A DNA stretch of 64,000 nucleotides, from assembly GCF_001308015.1 (NCBI RefSeq), contig NZ_LGYH01000010.1, forward strand, positions 18,797 through 82,796, in the 5' to 3' direction. Position numbers and translations under genes: made by a program. How positions within the stretch are numbered: the first letter of the stretch is position 1; each line of letters begins with the position of its first letter. Shown here one piece after another: positions 9,599-17,642 of the stretch. This stretch comes from Neisseria sp. 83E34. GTDB lineage: Bacteria > Pseudomonadota > Gammaproteobacteria > Burkholderiales > Neisseriaceae. The notes under the pieces are model-generated. The model ran no database searches. It saw only the letters and a list, made by a program, of their open reading frames with translations, and was not told the origin of the DNA.

Positions 9599-11389
9599 AT
9601 GCCCTACTTCGCCTTGCTTGACGACGTTGTTGCCAACCGTGCGCAACTCTTTCAAAACCACATACGCAGCGAGTTTTTACTACCCGATGAAATCAATAAA
9701 CTTGATGCCTGTCTGAAACAAGGCTGGGAAGAAAACCTAAATGTCGTTATTTTTGCCGACTACGAATTCGGCCTGCCTTTGCAAACCTTGTCTGCAGAAC
9801 ACGGTTTACTCGCTTTGCACTGGTTTGCAGAAAAAACCGTACTCGACAATCCGCAACAATGGCTGTCCGAACAAAGCGGCAGCGAACCCGCCGGCCTCAC
9901 TTGTGCCTGCAATTCAGTCAACAAAGCCGCCTATACCGAGGCCATCAACCGGATCAAAGCAGCCATCGCCCGTGGCGACACTTACCAAATCAATTACACT
10001 ACACGCCTTCATTCCCAAGCTTACGGCAACCCTGTCAAACTCTACGCCCGATTGCGCCAACCGGTTCCCTATGCCACTTTAGCCTGCCTGCCGGATAAGG
10101 CGCAGCAAGGTGTATGGACATTGTGTTTTTCGCCCGAACTGTTTCTCAATATATCCGAAAGCGGCGAGATTCTTACCGAACCTATGAAAGGCACGGCACC
10201 TTTTTTGGATGATGGGAAAGACCAAATCCGCGCAGCAGAATTACAAGCCGACCCCAAAAACCGCGCCGAAAACATCATGATTGTCGACTTACTGCGCAAC
10301 GATCTGGGAAAAATTGCCGAAACCGGCAGCGTGCGTGTGCCCGAACCATTTAAAGTTTCCCGATTCGGTTCGGTCTGGCAAATGACCAGTGCAGTTTATG
10401 CCCAAGCCAAACCCGATACAAACGCCGCCGATATTTTCAAAGCCACCTTTCCCTGCGGCTCCATCACAGGCGCGCCCAAACGTATGAGCATGCACCTGAT
10501 TAACCAATTAGAAACCGAACCGCGCGCGCTCTATACCGGCAGCATCGGCCATCTTGCTCCATGCACCGGCGGCTTAGGCTTTCACGGCACGCTCAACGTC
10601 GTTATCCGAACCTTGCAACTTACCCCCTCCAAGCAAACAGATTGCTACGATGCCGTATATGGTGTCGGCTCAGGTATTGTATGGGACAGCGACAGTGAAA
10701 CAGAATATGAAGAATGTAAATGGAAAGCCCGCTTTATCACACAATTAACGCCCGAGTTCGACCTGATAGAAACCATCCGCATTGAAAACGGGCAAAGCAT
10801 GCTGCTGACCTATCATTTACAAAGGCTCGCCCAAAGCGCCCACACATTAAACATACCTTATAATGAAACCGCCGCTGCCAATCATATCCGCAACATAGCA
10901 GCCTCTCTGCCACAACATGCCCACCGCCTCAAAATCATCCTAAAGCCCGACGGCAGCTTGCAACACGAAATCGGGCTACTCACCGATTTTGACACACCAC
11001 AACACATTACACTCTCGGAAACCGCCCTACCCGACGCCGATTTCCTACGCCGTTTCAAAACCAGCCACCGGCATATTTACGATCAAGGTTGGCAAACCGC
11101 GCAAGCTCAAGGCGCATTCGACAGCCTGTTTTTTAACCAAAGCGGCTTCCTACTTGAAGGCGGCCGCAGCAATGTGTTTCTATTGATTAACGGTGTCTAC
11201 CATACCCCGCCAACCAGCTTGGACATTCTCAACGGCGTCATGCGCCAAGCCGTGTTTGCCGACCCTAAACGCTATCTGGGCGACATACCGTTAACCGAAA
11301 GCCGCCTCACCGGAGAAGATGTTTTACGCGCAGAAAAAATACTATTAAGCAATGCCTTACGTGGTGTTTTTGAAGTTTCTCTAAAATAA
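9599..11389 (+). CDS. pabB: Aminodeoxychorismate synthase component I fused to aminodeoxychorismate lyase
   Basis: Folate pathway enzyme of 596 aa carrying two steps from chorismate to p-aminobenzoate. Residues 1 to about 375 are a chorismate-binding PabB domain. The PMKGT motif (near 198) has lysine where anthranilate synthase has alanine, which favours PabB over TrpE. From about 385 to the end is a class IV PLP lyase domain (PabC), with the likely PLP lysine in FKTSHR near 487 and LEGGRSNVFL near 520. PabB-PabC fusions are known. The glutaminase PabA is not in the window. The coding sequence contains an exact DUS at 9706-9717, encoding Ala-Cys-Leu. Confidence 0.92.
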   Translation: MPYFALLDDVVANRAQLFQNHIRSEFLLPDEINKLDACLKQGWEENLNVVIFADYEFGLPLQTLSAEHGLLALHWFAEKTVLDNPQQWLSEQSGSEPAGLTCACNSVNKAAYTEAINRIKAAIARGDTYQINYTTRLHSQAYGNPVKLYARLRQPVPYATLACLPDKAQQGVWTLCFSPELFLNISESGEILTEPMKGTAPFLDDGKDQIRAAELQADPKNRAENIMIVDLLRNDLGKIAETGSVRVPEPFKVSRFGSVWQMTSAVYAQAKPDTNAADIFKATFPCGSITGAPKRMSMHLINQLETEPRALYTGSIGHLAPCTGGLGFHGTLNVVIRTLQLTPSKQTDCYDAVYGVGSGIVWDSDSETEYEECKWKARFITQLTPEFDLIETIRIENGQSMLLTYHLQRLAQSAHTLNIPYNETAAANHIRNIAASLPQHAHRLKIILKPDGSLQHEIGLLTDFDTPQHITLSETALPDADFLRRFKTSHRHIYDQGWQTAQAQGAFDSLFFNQSGFLLEGGRSNVFLLINGVYHTPPTSLDILNGVMRQAVFADPKRYLGDIPLTESRLTGEDVLRAEKILLSNALRGVFEVSLK

Positions 11390-11400
11390 CCCAGCTGTTT

Positions 11401-11439
11401 ACCAATGCCTGTCTGAAAGATTTTCAGACAGGCATTGGT
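11401..11439 (+). terminator. DUS-pair terminator after pabBC
   Basis: 18-bp perfect stem ACCAATGCCTGTCTGAAA / TTTCAGACAGGCATTGGT with a three-base loop; the stem extends beyond the uptake words. Confidence 0.85.
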
Positions 11440-11558
11440 GATATACGTATAGTGAATCCGCGTAACAGCTACAAATCCCTGCCTTACCATAATAAATATT
11501 AAGTTTGATAGCCGGATAGGATAAAATAAGCGGCAAGCCTCTTCATTATCATGCTGCC

Positions 11559-12017
11559 ATGAACTACCCCTGCCTTTATGCCGCACCATTCGGCGATATC
11601 ACCTTAATTTTCGACAATCAGCAAAACCTTATCGAGCTGAAGCTGCACGGCAAACCCGAACACGCGCCTTATCCCCTACCCGATGTCTGGCGACAAAAAC
11701 TCGACGCTTACTTTTCAGGCCGACTGAAAAACTTCAACCATCCCATTTCCAAGCAAGGTACTGTATTCCAGCAAAAAGTGTGGCAGGCTATTGCCGATAT
11801 TCCTGCCGGCCAAGTGCTGACTTATCAAGACATTGCCCGCAAAATCGGCAGCCATCCGCGCGCTGTTGGCGGTGCGTGCGGCAAAAACCCTTTAGCCTTA
11901 GTGGTGCCTTGCCACCGCGTTGTTGCCAAGCAAGGCTTGGGCGGCTTTTCCAGCGGCAACGGCAACGCCCTTGCCATCAAACACTGGTTACTGCAACACG
12001 AAGGCGTCAACATTTAA
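11559..12017 (+). CDS. ogt: Methylated-DNA--protein-cysteine methyltransferase
   Basis: Suicide DNA-repair protein that transfers the alkyl group of O6-methylguanine to its own cysteine. The active-site motif is seen as VVPCHRVV, with the acceptor cysteine near residue 117, and the DNA-binding helix region IARKIGSHPRAVGGA lies upstream of it. The 152-aa length matches the short Ogt class without the Ada N-terminal domain. A DUS-tagged 36-bp gap separates it from xerD on the same strand, so co-transcription is plausible. Confidence 0.93.
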   Translation: MNYPCLYAAPFGDITLIFDNQQNLIELKLHGKPEHAPYPLPDVWRQKLDAYFSGRLKNFNHPISKQGTVFQQKVWQAIADIPAGQVLTYQDIARKIGSHPRAVGGACGKNPLALVVPCHRVVAKQGLGGFSSGNGNALAIKHWLLQHEGVNI

Positions 12018-12053
12018 CGACTTATGACAATGCCTGTCTGAAAAACATCAACT

Positions 12054-12926
12054 ATGAACGACCTAATCGACCGACTGCTCGAACACCTCTGGCTCGACGA
12101 CCGCCTAAGCCGCAACACCCTTGAAAGCTATCGGCGCGACTTGGAAAAACTCGCCGCCCGCCTAGAAAAACACGGCTTAAACTGGCAAACCGCGCAAAGC
12201 AACGACCTTGCATCCGCGGTTTACCATCCAGATGAAAAACCGCGCTCACAAGCCCGCGCCCTTTCCGCCTGCAAACGCCTCTACGGCTGGCTGCTCGAAA
12301 CCGAACAGCGCAGCGACAACCCGACCCAACACCTTACCGCCCCAAAGCAAATCCAAACCCTGCCCAAACTAATTACCGAGAGCCAAATTGATGCCTTGCT
12401 CAACGCGCCCGACATCGAAACCGCTCACGGCCTGCGCGACAAGGCTTTATTAGAGTTGATTTATGCCACCGGATTGCGTGTAAGCGAAGCCGTCAACCTC
12501 AAAATCGGCGAACCCAACTTACAAAAAGGTATTATCAGCACCATCGGGAAAGGCGACAAACAACGCATCGTGCCATTGGGCGAAGAAGCCGGCTACTGGA
12601 TAGAACGCTACATCACCGAAGCGCGTCCGCTTTTATTAAAAAACAAAATCTGCGATAAATTATTTGTCAGCCAAAAACGTAGCGGCATCAGCCGCCAGCT
12701 TGCCTGGATGATTGTAGAAAAATACGCTCAAGCAGCAGGCATCAATCACCTCAGCCCGCACGGCCTGCGGCATGCTTTTGCCACTCATCTGGTTAATCAC
12801 GGAGCAGACTTGCGTGTTGTGCAATTATTGCTCGGACATGCCGACATCAGCACCACCCAGATTTACACTCATGTCGCCAACGAACGCCTGAAGAACATCG
12901 TTGAAACGCATCATCCGCGTGGTTAA
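12054..12926 (+). CDS. xerD: Site-specific tyrosine recombinase XerD
   Basis: Resolves chromosome dimers at dif together with XerC. N-terminal SAM-like core-binding domain with RLSRNTLESYRRDL near 18-31. The catalytic domain has the first arginine in ATGLRVSEAV (near 141), HGLRHAFATHL (near 240), LGHADISTTQ and the nucleophile tyrosine in QIYTHV (near 270). At 290 aa it has normal length. XerD rather than XerC is chosen from the N-terminal wording; confusion with XerC is possible but less likely. No dif site was recognised in the window. Confidence 0.92.
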   Translation: MNDLIDRLLEHLWLDDRLSRNTLESYRRDLEKLAARLEKHGLNWQTAQSNDLASAVYHPDEKPRSQARALSACKRLYGWLLETEQRSDNPTQHLTAPKQIQTLPKLITESQIDALLNAPDIETAHGLRDKALLELIYATGLRVSEAVNLKIGEPNLQKGIISTIGKGDKQRIVPLGEEAGYWIERYITEARPLLLKNKICDKLFVSQKRSGISRQLAWMIVEKYAQAAGINHLSPHGLRHAFATHLVNHGADLRVVQLLLGHADISTTQIYTHVANERLKNIVETHHPRG

Positions 12927-13055
12927 ATAACCATCAGTCAATAAAGCTTCAATCCCCAAAAACAGCAATTTTTTAATATAATCATAATTGTTACTATACC
13001 AAAACAAGCATAAATCAAATAATCCATCACACTAACGGAATCATTGGAAAACGCC

Positions 13056-13388
13056 ATGTCAAAATATGCTATCCCTTTATTATTTCTGTTTATCGCTTTC
13101 GACACTCACGCATTCGAACATGAAAGGCTGGAACGTGCCTGCCGGATAGAGCAAGGTTCTTTACTAAAAGACCGTAACGGCACACCTTCATGCGATGAAC
13201 TCAAACGCTTTCATGCCAAAAAGTCCACAAAACCCGCCAAAAACCCCAACACCGGCACCAACAAAACCCCAAAAACGCCCAAACCAAAGAAAATTGCCAA
13301 CGGAGAAGGCGCAGGCTATCGATGGAACCCGCATGAAAACCGTTTCTGCCAGCACAATGCAAAAGGATTCGCGCACATATGTTATTGA
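13056..13388 (+). CDS. Small secreted protein of unknown function
   Basis: 110-aa protein with an N-terminal signal peptide (MSKYAIPLLFLFIAFDTHA, predicted cleavage after Ala). Mature part: a Cys-containing segment (RACRIEQGS, then SCDEL), a middle stretch rich in Lys, Pro, Thr and Asn (repeated KTPK-like units), and a C-terminal block RWNPHENRFCQHNAKGF ending ICY. Four cysteines could form two disulfides in the periplasm. I use the ATG at 13056 because a GGAA lies six bases before it; a TTG four codons upstream is also in frame. I do not recognise a family. Confidence 0.7.
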   Translation: MSKYAIPLLFLFIAFDTHAFEHERLERACRIEQGSLLKDRNGTPSCDELKRFHAKKSTKPAKNPNTGTNKTPKTPKPKKIANGEGAGYRWNPHENRFCQHNAKGFAHICY

Positions 13389-13506
13389 TGACTTAAAGCA
13401 CTCCATACTACGAAAATACAGCCGCAAAAAAGTGTGGCCGCCGCGCAGCATTGCCTCGTTATAATCATTAAAACCCAACTAGTTAACGACAAACACAATA
13501 TTCAAC

Positions 13507-13551
13507 AATGCCTGTCTGAAATCTCTTTTCAATTGATTTCAGACAGGCATT
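13507..13551 (+). terminator. DUS-pair terminator
   Basis: 17-bp stem AATGCCTGTCTGAAATC / GATTTCAGACAGGCATT, followed by a short T stretch. Confidence 0.8.
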
Positions 13552-13574
13552 TTATTGCGCAAAAATAAAAAAAT

Positions 13575-13604
13575 TTGCCTTTTCCACTTAGTTAACTTTA
13601 TACT
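13575..13604 (+). promoter_or_regulatory. Promoter for the DASS transporter
   Basis: TTGCCT (-35), 18-base spacer, TATACT (-10). Start would be near 13611, leaving about 165 bases of 5' UTR. Confidence 0.55.
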
Positions 13605-13776
13605 ACATACAATTACAAAACCACAAGTTTTGTAATCAACCCAAATATTCTTGACTAAATTTTAAGCAATATTTGCCCGGTAAAGATAAACAATCTTTAT
13701 GCGTATATCCATAGTATTTTTATCAAAACCCTACTGCCGGGTTATATCAAAAAGCCTACACAACAAGGAACAATAA

Positions 13777-15186
13777 ATGAGCGAGCGCCCTAAACAAAGC
13801 CTGCCTGAAAATACCGAGTTGCTCAGCGCACAAGCGCCGATTACCAACTTCAAAGGATTGCTGATTACCATTATCGCAGCCGTTATCAGCGCGATTGTTT
13901 ATATGATTCTGCCTTATGAAGACACGGTCAACAAAGGTTTGTCCATCTTATGCTTCGTAGCGATTATGTGGTTCACAGAGGCCGTCCACATCACGGTAAC
14001 GGCTTTAATGGTTCCTATTTTGGCTGTTTTATTCCACATTCCCGAAATGGATACCAAACAAGCTCTGGCTAGCTTTGCCGACCCGATTATTTATGTGTTT
14101 TTCGGCGGTTTCGCGCTGGCTACCGCCCTGCATATGCAGCGCATCGACCGTAAAATTGCAGTTTGGCTGATTTCCCTTTCGCGCGGCAATATGTTGGTGG
14201 CGGTCTTGCTCATATTTGCCGCCACAGCCTTTTTATCCATGTGGATCAGCAACACGGCCACCGCAGCGATGATGCTGCCTTTGGCCTTGGGCTTGATGGA
14301 TCATCTCGATAAAGAGAAAGACCGCAAAACGTTTGTGTTCGTTTTACTGGGTATTGCTTATTGCGCCAGCATCGGCGGCTTAGGCACGATTGTCGGCTCT
14401 CCGCCCAACAACATCGCAGCCAAAGCGCTTGATTTGGACTTTGCCGGCTGGATGAAATTGGCTATGCCCATGATGATTCTGATTCTGCCTCTGATGCTGC
14501 TTTCTTTATACGTTATTTTAAAACCCGATTTTTCCAAACGCGTCCAAGTAAAAGAAGAGCATATTCCGTGGACACTGCACCGTATCATCACCATCATCAT
14601 TTTCATTGTAACGGCAGCAGCATGGATTAAGAGCGGTACCTTGAAAGAAAAATTCGGCATTCTTCACCCGGATTCATTCATCGCTTTGTGTGCCGCTGCC
14701 GCAGTGGTGGTGTTTGGCACCGTGCGCTGGCGCGAAGTAGCGCGCAACACTGACTGGGGCGTGTTGATGCTGTTTGGCGGCGGCATCGCCTTAAGCAACC
14801 TTTTGAAACATTCCGGCGCTTCCGCCGTGCTCGGTCAGGAAATGGCAACAGCTTTCGTTCTGGCACATCCGTTTATTGTCGTATTGGCTGTGGCCGCATT
14901 TATCATCTTCCTAACTGAATTTACCAGCAACACCGCCTCTGCAGCACTGCTCGTACCCATTTTCGGCAGCGTCGCCACACAAATGGGTCTGCCCAAAGAA
15001 GTGTTGGTTATGATTATCGGCATCGGTGCTTCCTGTGCATTTATGCTGCCGGTTGCCACGCCGCCCAATGCCATCGTGTTCGGTACCGGTTTGGTAACTC
15101 AGAAAGACATGATGAGAGTGGGTATATTGCTCAACTTATTGTGCGTTCTTTTGGTAGGAATATGGGCATACTTCTTTTTGATGTAA
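13777..15186 (+). CDS. DASS/SLC13-family sodium:anion (dicarboxylate or sulfate) symporter
   Basis: Inner-membrane protein of 469 aa with about 11-12 hydrophobic segments. Two SNT-type substrate-binding motifs typical of the DASS family are visible: MWISNTATAAMMLP near 151-164 in the first half and EFTSNTASAALLVP near 382-395 in the second. GGLGTIVGSPPN near 205 is the family loop. Family members move C4-dicarboxylates, citrate or sulfate with sodium; substrate cannot be told from sequence here. Single-gene unit with its own promoter and a DUS-pair terminator. Confidence 0.88.
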   Translation: MSERPKQSLPENTELLSAQAPITNFKGLLITIIAAVISAIVYMILPYEDTVNKGLSILCFVAIMWFTEAVHITVTALMVPILAVLFHIPEMDTKQALASFADPIIYVFFGGFALATALHMQRIDRKIAVWLISLSRGNMLVAVLLIFAATAFLSMWISNTATAAMMLPLALGLMDHLDKEKDRKTFVFVLLGIAYCASIGGLGTIVGSPPNNIAAKALDLDFAGWMKLAMPMMILILPLMLLSLYVILKPDFSKRVQVKEEHIPWTLHRIITIIIFIVTAAAWIKSGTLKEKFGILHPDSFIALCAAAAVVVFGTVRWREVARNTDWGVLMLFGGGIALSNLLKHSGASAVLGQEMATAFVLAHPFIVVLAVAAFIIFLTEFTSNTASAALLVPIFGSVATQMGLPKEVLVMIIGIGASCAFMLPVATPPNAIVFGTGLVTQKDMMRVGILLNLLCVLLVGIWAYFFLM

Positions 15187-15202
15187 GCCATAAATCTAAT
15201 CA

Positions 15203-15234
15203 TGCCTGTCTGAAAATGATTTTTCAGACAGGCA
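15203..15234 (+). terminator. DUS-pair terminator after the DASS transporter
   Basis: TGCCTGTCTGAAAA / TTTTCAGACAGGCA with loop TGAT. Confidence 0.8.
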
Positions 15235-15295
15235 CAATCTTTATCCGCTAAAACCATCCCCGTTTTTTCTATCTCTTGCTCACCATTACAAATTT

Positions 15296-15586
15296 ATGAA
15301 CGCCGCTTCCGCAAACACAATGCTCTTCCATTGGCTGGCCGTATGCCTGATTCCGCTGTCCACCATCGTTTATTTTACGTTCTATCCCGCGCAAACACCG
15401 GCCAAATATCTCACTTACGGCATCATTCTGGCTTGCGAGTGCGTATTTTTGTTCAAATATGTTTTATTCAAATTTCTGGCCGCGCACCTGAAAGAGCAGC
15501 CTCAAATCAAACGGCAATTTGCCTGGCTTTTCTTGCCGCTGGTTATACTTACCGGCTACATCTGCCATTATTTCGGCCTATTTTAA
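15296..15586 (+). CDS. Small integral membrane protein, unknown
   Basis: 96 aa with three hydrophobic segments (about 9-28, 37-60 and 73-94) and a short charged loop AHLKEQPQIKRQF between the second and third. No family recognised. It lies 42 bases before ubiX on the same strand and may be co-transcribed, although a TATAAT hexamer in the gap (near 15593) suggests that ubiX has its own promoter. Plain codon use and position support a real gene. Confidence 0.65.
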   Translation: MNAASANTMLFHWLAVCLIPLSTIVYFTFYPAQTPAKYLTYGIILACECVFLFKYVLFKFLAAHLKEQPQIKRQFAWLFLPLVILTGYICHYFGLF

Positions 15587-15628
15587 ATTTCTGTATAATC
15601 AGCGTTTTTTCACAACGATAGTCCCACA

Positions 15629-16246
15629 ATGACAGCCAACGGCTCCATCCAAACTGTTACACTCGCCTTCACCGGCGCTTCCGGCATGCCCTACGGCATA
15701 CGCCTGCTCGAATGCCTGCTTAAAGCCGGTAAAACCGTGTGGCTGCTTTATTCCCAGGCCGCTCAAGTAGTGACGCAGCAGGAAATGAGACTTTCCCTGC
15801 CTGCCAACACAGCAGCTTGCCGCGAAATGCTGTGCGAAAAATTCCAAGTTTCTCCGGAAAAACTGCGTGTATTCGGTAAAGACGAATGGTTTGCTCCGCC
15901 GGCTTCCGGCACCAACCCGGCCGACGCCATGATTGTCTGCCCTGCCAGCATGGGCGTGGTTGCCGCAATCGCGCACGGCACGTCCGACCACCTTATCGAA
16001 CGTGCCGCCGACGTGGCCATCAAAGAGCGCCGCCCATTGATTATCGTGCCGCGCGAAACACCTTTATCTTCGCTGCATCTGGAAAACCTACTTAAACTCT
16101 CACGACTAGGTGCCGTTATCCTGCCGCCATCACCCGGCTTTTATCACCACCCGCAAACATTAAACGACTCAATCGACTTTGTTGTTGCCAGAATCCTCGA
16201 TCAATTGCGCATTGAGCACAAGCTTATGCCAAAATGGGGAGAATAA
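15629..16246 (+). CDS. ubiX: Flavin prenyltransferase UbiX
   Basis: Makes prenylated FMN, the cofactor of the UbiD decarboxylase in ubiquinone synthesis. The N-terminal AFTGASGMPYGIRLL is the FMN-binding start of the family, followed by CPASMGVVAAIAHG (near 109-122) and the prenyl-site region RRPLIIVPRETPLS (near 134-147). 205 aa, normal. Its stop is followed immediately by the ATG of a 26-codon ORF. ubiD is not in the window. Confidence 0.93.
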   Translation: MTANGSIQTVTLAFTGASGMPYGIRLLECLLKAGKTVWLLYSQAAQVVTQQEMRLSLPANTAACREMLCEKFQVSPEKLRVFGKDEWFAPPASGTNPADAMIVCPASMGVVAAIAHGTSDHLIERAADVAIKERRPLIIVPRETPLSSLHLENLLKLSRLGAVILPPSPGFYHHPQTLNDSIDFVVARILDQLRIEHKLMPKWGE

Positions 16247-16327
16247 ATGAAAGGATTACGCGAATTTGTCGGCATGATTGCCGCTTTTGTAAAATGGATA
16301 TTGACAATTCTAGACAAACTGTTTTAA
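16247..16327 (+). CDS. 26-aa putative membrane or amphipathic microprotein after ubiX
   Basis: ORF starting with the first base after the ubiX stop codon and running 26 codons. GGGGAGAA lies directly upstream, a good ribosome-binding sequence that also overlaps the end of ubiX. The peptide starts MKGLREFVGMIAAFVKWILT and ends in LDKLF: one hydrophobic helix with basic ends. Not recognised as a known family. The abutting start and strong SD argue for translation coupled to ubiX; the short length keeps confidence low. The TTGACA hexamer of a candidate promoter for the next region lies inside it. Confidence 0.45.
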   Translation: MKGLREFVGMIAAFVKWILTILDKLF

Positions 16328-16330
16328 TCT
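16301..16330 (+). promoter_or_regulatory. Candidate promoter for the aromatic leader region
   Basis: TTGACA (perfect -35), 18-base spacer, TAATCT (weak -10). Transcription would start near 16337, 41 bases before the leader ORF. Confidence 0.4.
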
Positions 16331-16377
16331 TCGCCCAACTAACTTTTACTTTAAGAAGCCTACGAAAGCTTTTAATT

Positions 16378-16452
16378 ATGAATATCATCCGCACAAACAC
16401 TTATTTTTATTGGTACCGTAGCAATGCGCGGTATCTGTTTGTGCCTGTCTGA
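16378..16452 (+). CDS. Aromatic-rich leader peptide (candidate)
   Basis: 24-codon ORF starting MNIIRTNT followed by Tyr-Phe-Tyr-Trp-Tyr at codons 9-13, with further Tyr 19 and Phe 21. A weak GAAAG lies nine bases before the ATG. The stop codon TGA is supplied by the DUS at 16442-16453. Its aromatic run lies within the first arm of an RNA hairpin, and a U-run terminator follows, the pattern of attenuators such as pheL, pheM and trpL. The peptide itself probably has no function; ribosome stalling on it would be the signal. Confidence 0.5.
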   Translation: MNIIRTNTYFYWYRSNARYLFVPV

Positions 16453-16508
16453 AAGCAGCAATTGAACATCAAACAAGAAACCGCCCGTAAAATCCACAGG
16501 CGGTTTTT
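16391..16508 (+). promoter_or_regulatory. Candidate transcription attenuator with rho-independent terminator
   Basis: Three competing pairings are visible. Arm 1 to arm 2: GCACAAACA (16391-16399) with TGTTTGTGC (16436-16444), plus GGTACCG (16412-16418) with CGGTATC (16429-16435, one G.U). Arm 2 to arm 3 (antiterminator): GCGGT (16428-16432) with ACCGC (16480-16484), and TGTTTG (16436-16441) with CAAACA (16470-16475). Arm 3 to arm 4 (terminator): AAACCGCC (16478-16485) with GGCGGTTT (16499-16506), followed by T. The leader's Tyr/Phe/Trp codons fall in arm 1. The controlled gene would be the 174-aa protein starting 59 bases later. Confidence 0.55.
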
Positions 16509-16566
16509 GTTTTACCTGAAATTTCCGGGCCGCCTGCTAAACCATCTCAAGATAAGGAAGACCATC

Positions 16567-17091
16567 ATGAAAACCCAAGCAGCCTGCATCTTACAACACC
16601 AGCAACACCAGCCCGAAATTCTCAGCCGCTGCAATTTGGTGGTTGACGGCAATGCCCACCGCGTTGACCTGCTTTTAGCCGACTTGCCGCAACGCCCCGG
16701 CGCCCTATTCTGCGAAGCCATGTTGCCGCAAGTGCGCACAATCGCCCTGATGATCGCAGCCGAGCGTTTGGTCGAAGGCAAAAACACACCCAGCATTATC
16801 ACCGACGAAGCCGACTGGTTTGCCGCCCGCATCTTGGTTTTACAGGCACGCGTGTTTCATCTCGATATCAGCCTGATGTTTATGCTGGAAACCGCCAACC
16901 GCCGCGCCGAAGCATTCGCCCGCAAACACAGCCTCGACTTCACTCCGGCGCGCATCCAAATGAGCCTGCACTCAGGCCGCCCGGCCAACCTCTTGATGAT
17001 GAAAACCGCTCTGAATCTTGACGAGCAGCAAGACGAAGGCTTAATCGCCAACTCCCGCCGCTTGGCAGCTTTGCTCGACACTCCGTTTTAA
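16567..17091 (+). CDS. Protein of unknown function downstream of the attenuator
   Basis: 174 aa from the ATG at 16567, which sits behind AAGGAAG at good spacing. A longer in-frame start at 16462 is rejected because it would place the whole terminator hairpin (16478-16508) inside the coding sequence. Predominantly helical by eye, soluble, no signal peptide; features include LPQRPGALFCEAMLPQVRT near 40-58 and a C-terminal MSLHSGRPANLLMMK stretch. No family recognised. If the attenuator is real, its expression would rise when aromatic amino acids or their charged tRNAs are scarce, pointing to aromatic metabolism, but this is inference only. Confidence 0.7.
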   Translation: MKTQAACILQHQQHQPEILSRCNLVVDGNAHRVDLLLADLPQRPGALFCEAMLPQVRTIALMIAAERLVEGKNTPSIITDEADWFAARILVLQARVFHLDISLMFMLETANRRAEAFARKHSLDFTPARIQMSLHSGRPANLLMMKTALNLDEQQDEGLIANSRRLAALLDTPF

Positions 17092-17113
17092 CCCGAAGCC
17101 CGAACACCACCAA

Positions 17114-17143
17114 ATGCCTGTCTGAAACCTTTCAGACAGGCAT
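17114..17143 (+). terminator. DUS-pair terminator
   Basis: ATGCCTGTCTGAAA / TTTCAGACAGGCAT with a two-base loop; ends the unit of the 174-aa protein. Confidence 0.8.
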
Positions 17144-17204
17144 CGTATTGTTTATATGCCATTCTGTTAAACTCATTCATCCTATTCAATTTCAATAAAT
17201 TATC

Positions 17205-17642
17205 ATGAAACATTACCTTATCCTTGCGTCTGCACTTTTATTCTGCGCCTGTGCCAAACAGCCGCAACCTCAACCAACCGCGCGTACCTTACCCGTTCAC
17301 AAATCCGGCAAGAAATATGAAGTCACTTACAAGCAAAAAGCTTATAAAGTGAACCATATCCTCAAATGGCGCACCGTTACCGACCCCAATCTCGGCAGCA
17401 AACCCGATTGGGACAAGCTCAACCAAATCCGCCCCGGCATGAATGCCGCCACTGTGCAGCAACTGCTCGGCAAGCCTTGGCATCACGGCAGCTCTTACTT
17501 AACCGAATGGAATTACCTCTACCGCTACACTTTCAGCGGCCAAATGCAGCAATGTCAGTACAAAATTGTTTTCAATCAAAAAAACAACACCGTTGAAGGC
17601 ATCTTCTGGGAGCCCGTAAAACACGCGCATTGCCGGCACTAG
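17205..17642 (+). CDS. BamE/SmpA-OmlA-like lipoprotein
   Basis: 145 aa with a lipoprotein signal peptide; likely lipidated cysteine at 16 in LLFCAC. The core IRPGMNAATVQQLLGKPW followed by WNYLYRY is the SmpA/OmlA fold signature of BamE, the small lipoprotein of the beta-barrel assembly machine. Longer than a minimal BamE and with an extra N-terminal Pro/Gln-rich linker, so it may be a paralogue rather than BamE itself. Stands alone, flanked by DUS elements. Confidence 0.75.
   Translation: MKHYLILASALLFCACAKQPQPQPTARTLPVHKSGKKYEVTYKQKAYKVNHILKWRTVTDPNLGSKPDWDKLNQIRPGMNAATVQQLLGKPWHHGSSYLTEWNYLYRYTFSGQMQQCQYKIVFNQKNNTVEGIFWEPVKHAHCRH

Larger units (their letters stand above)
13389..13776 (+). 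other. Intergenic region before the DASS transporter
   Basis: 388 bases without a gene. It holds a DUS-pair terminator (13507-13551) for the upstream small gene and a sigma-70-like promoter (13575-13604). The leader after the promoter is AT-rich and about 165 bases long; I see no strong structure in it. Confidence 0.7.

Noticed and set aside
11446..11490. TATAGTGAATCC resembling the end of a Correia element
   Set aside because: Only one end-like word, no partner in inverse orientation and no central part.
16462..16566. Upstream extension of the 174-aa protein
   Set aside because: It would run through the terminator hairpin at 16478-16508 and lacks a ribosome site; the ATG at 16567 has AAGGAAG.
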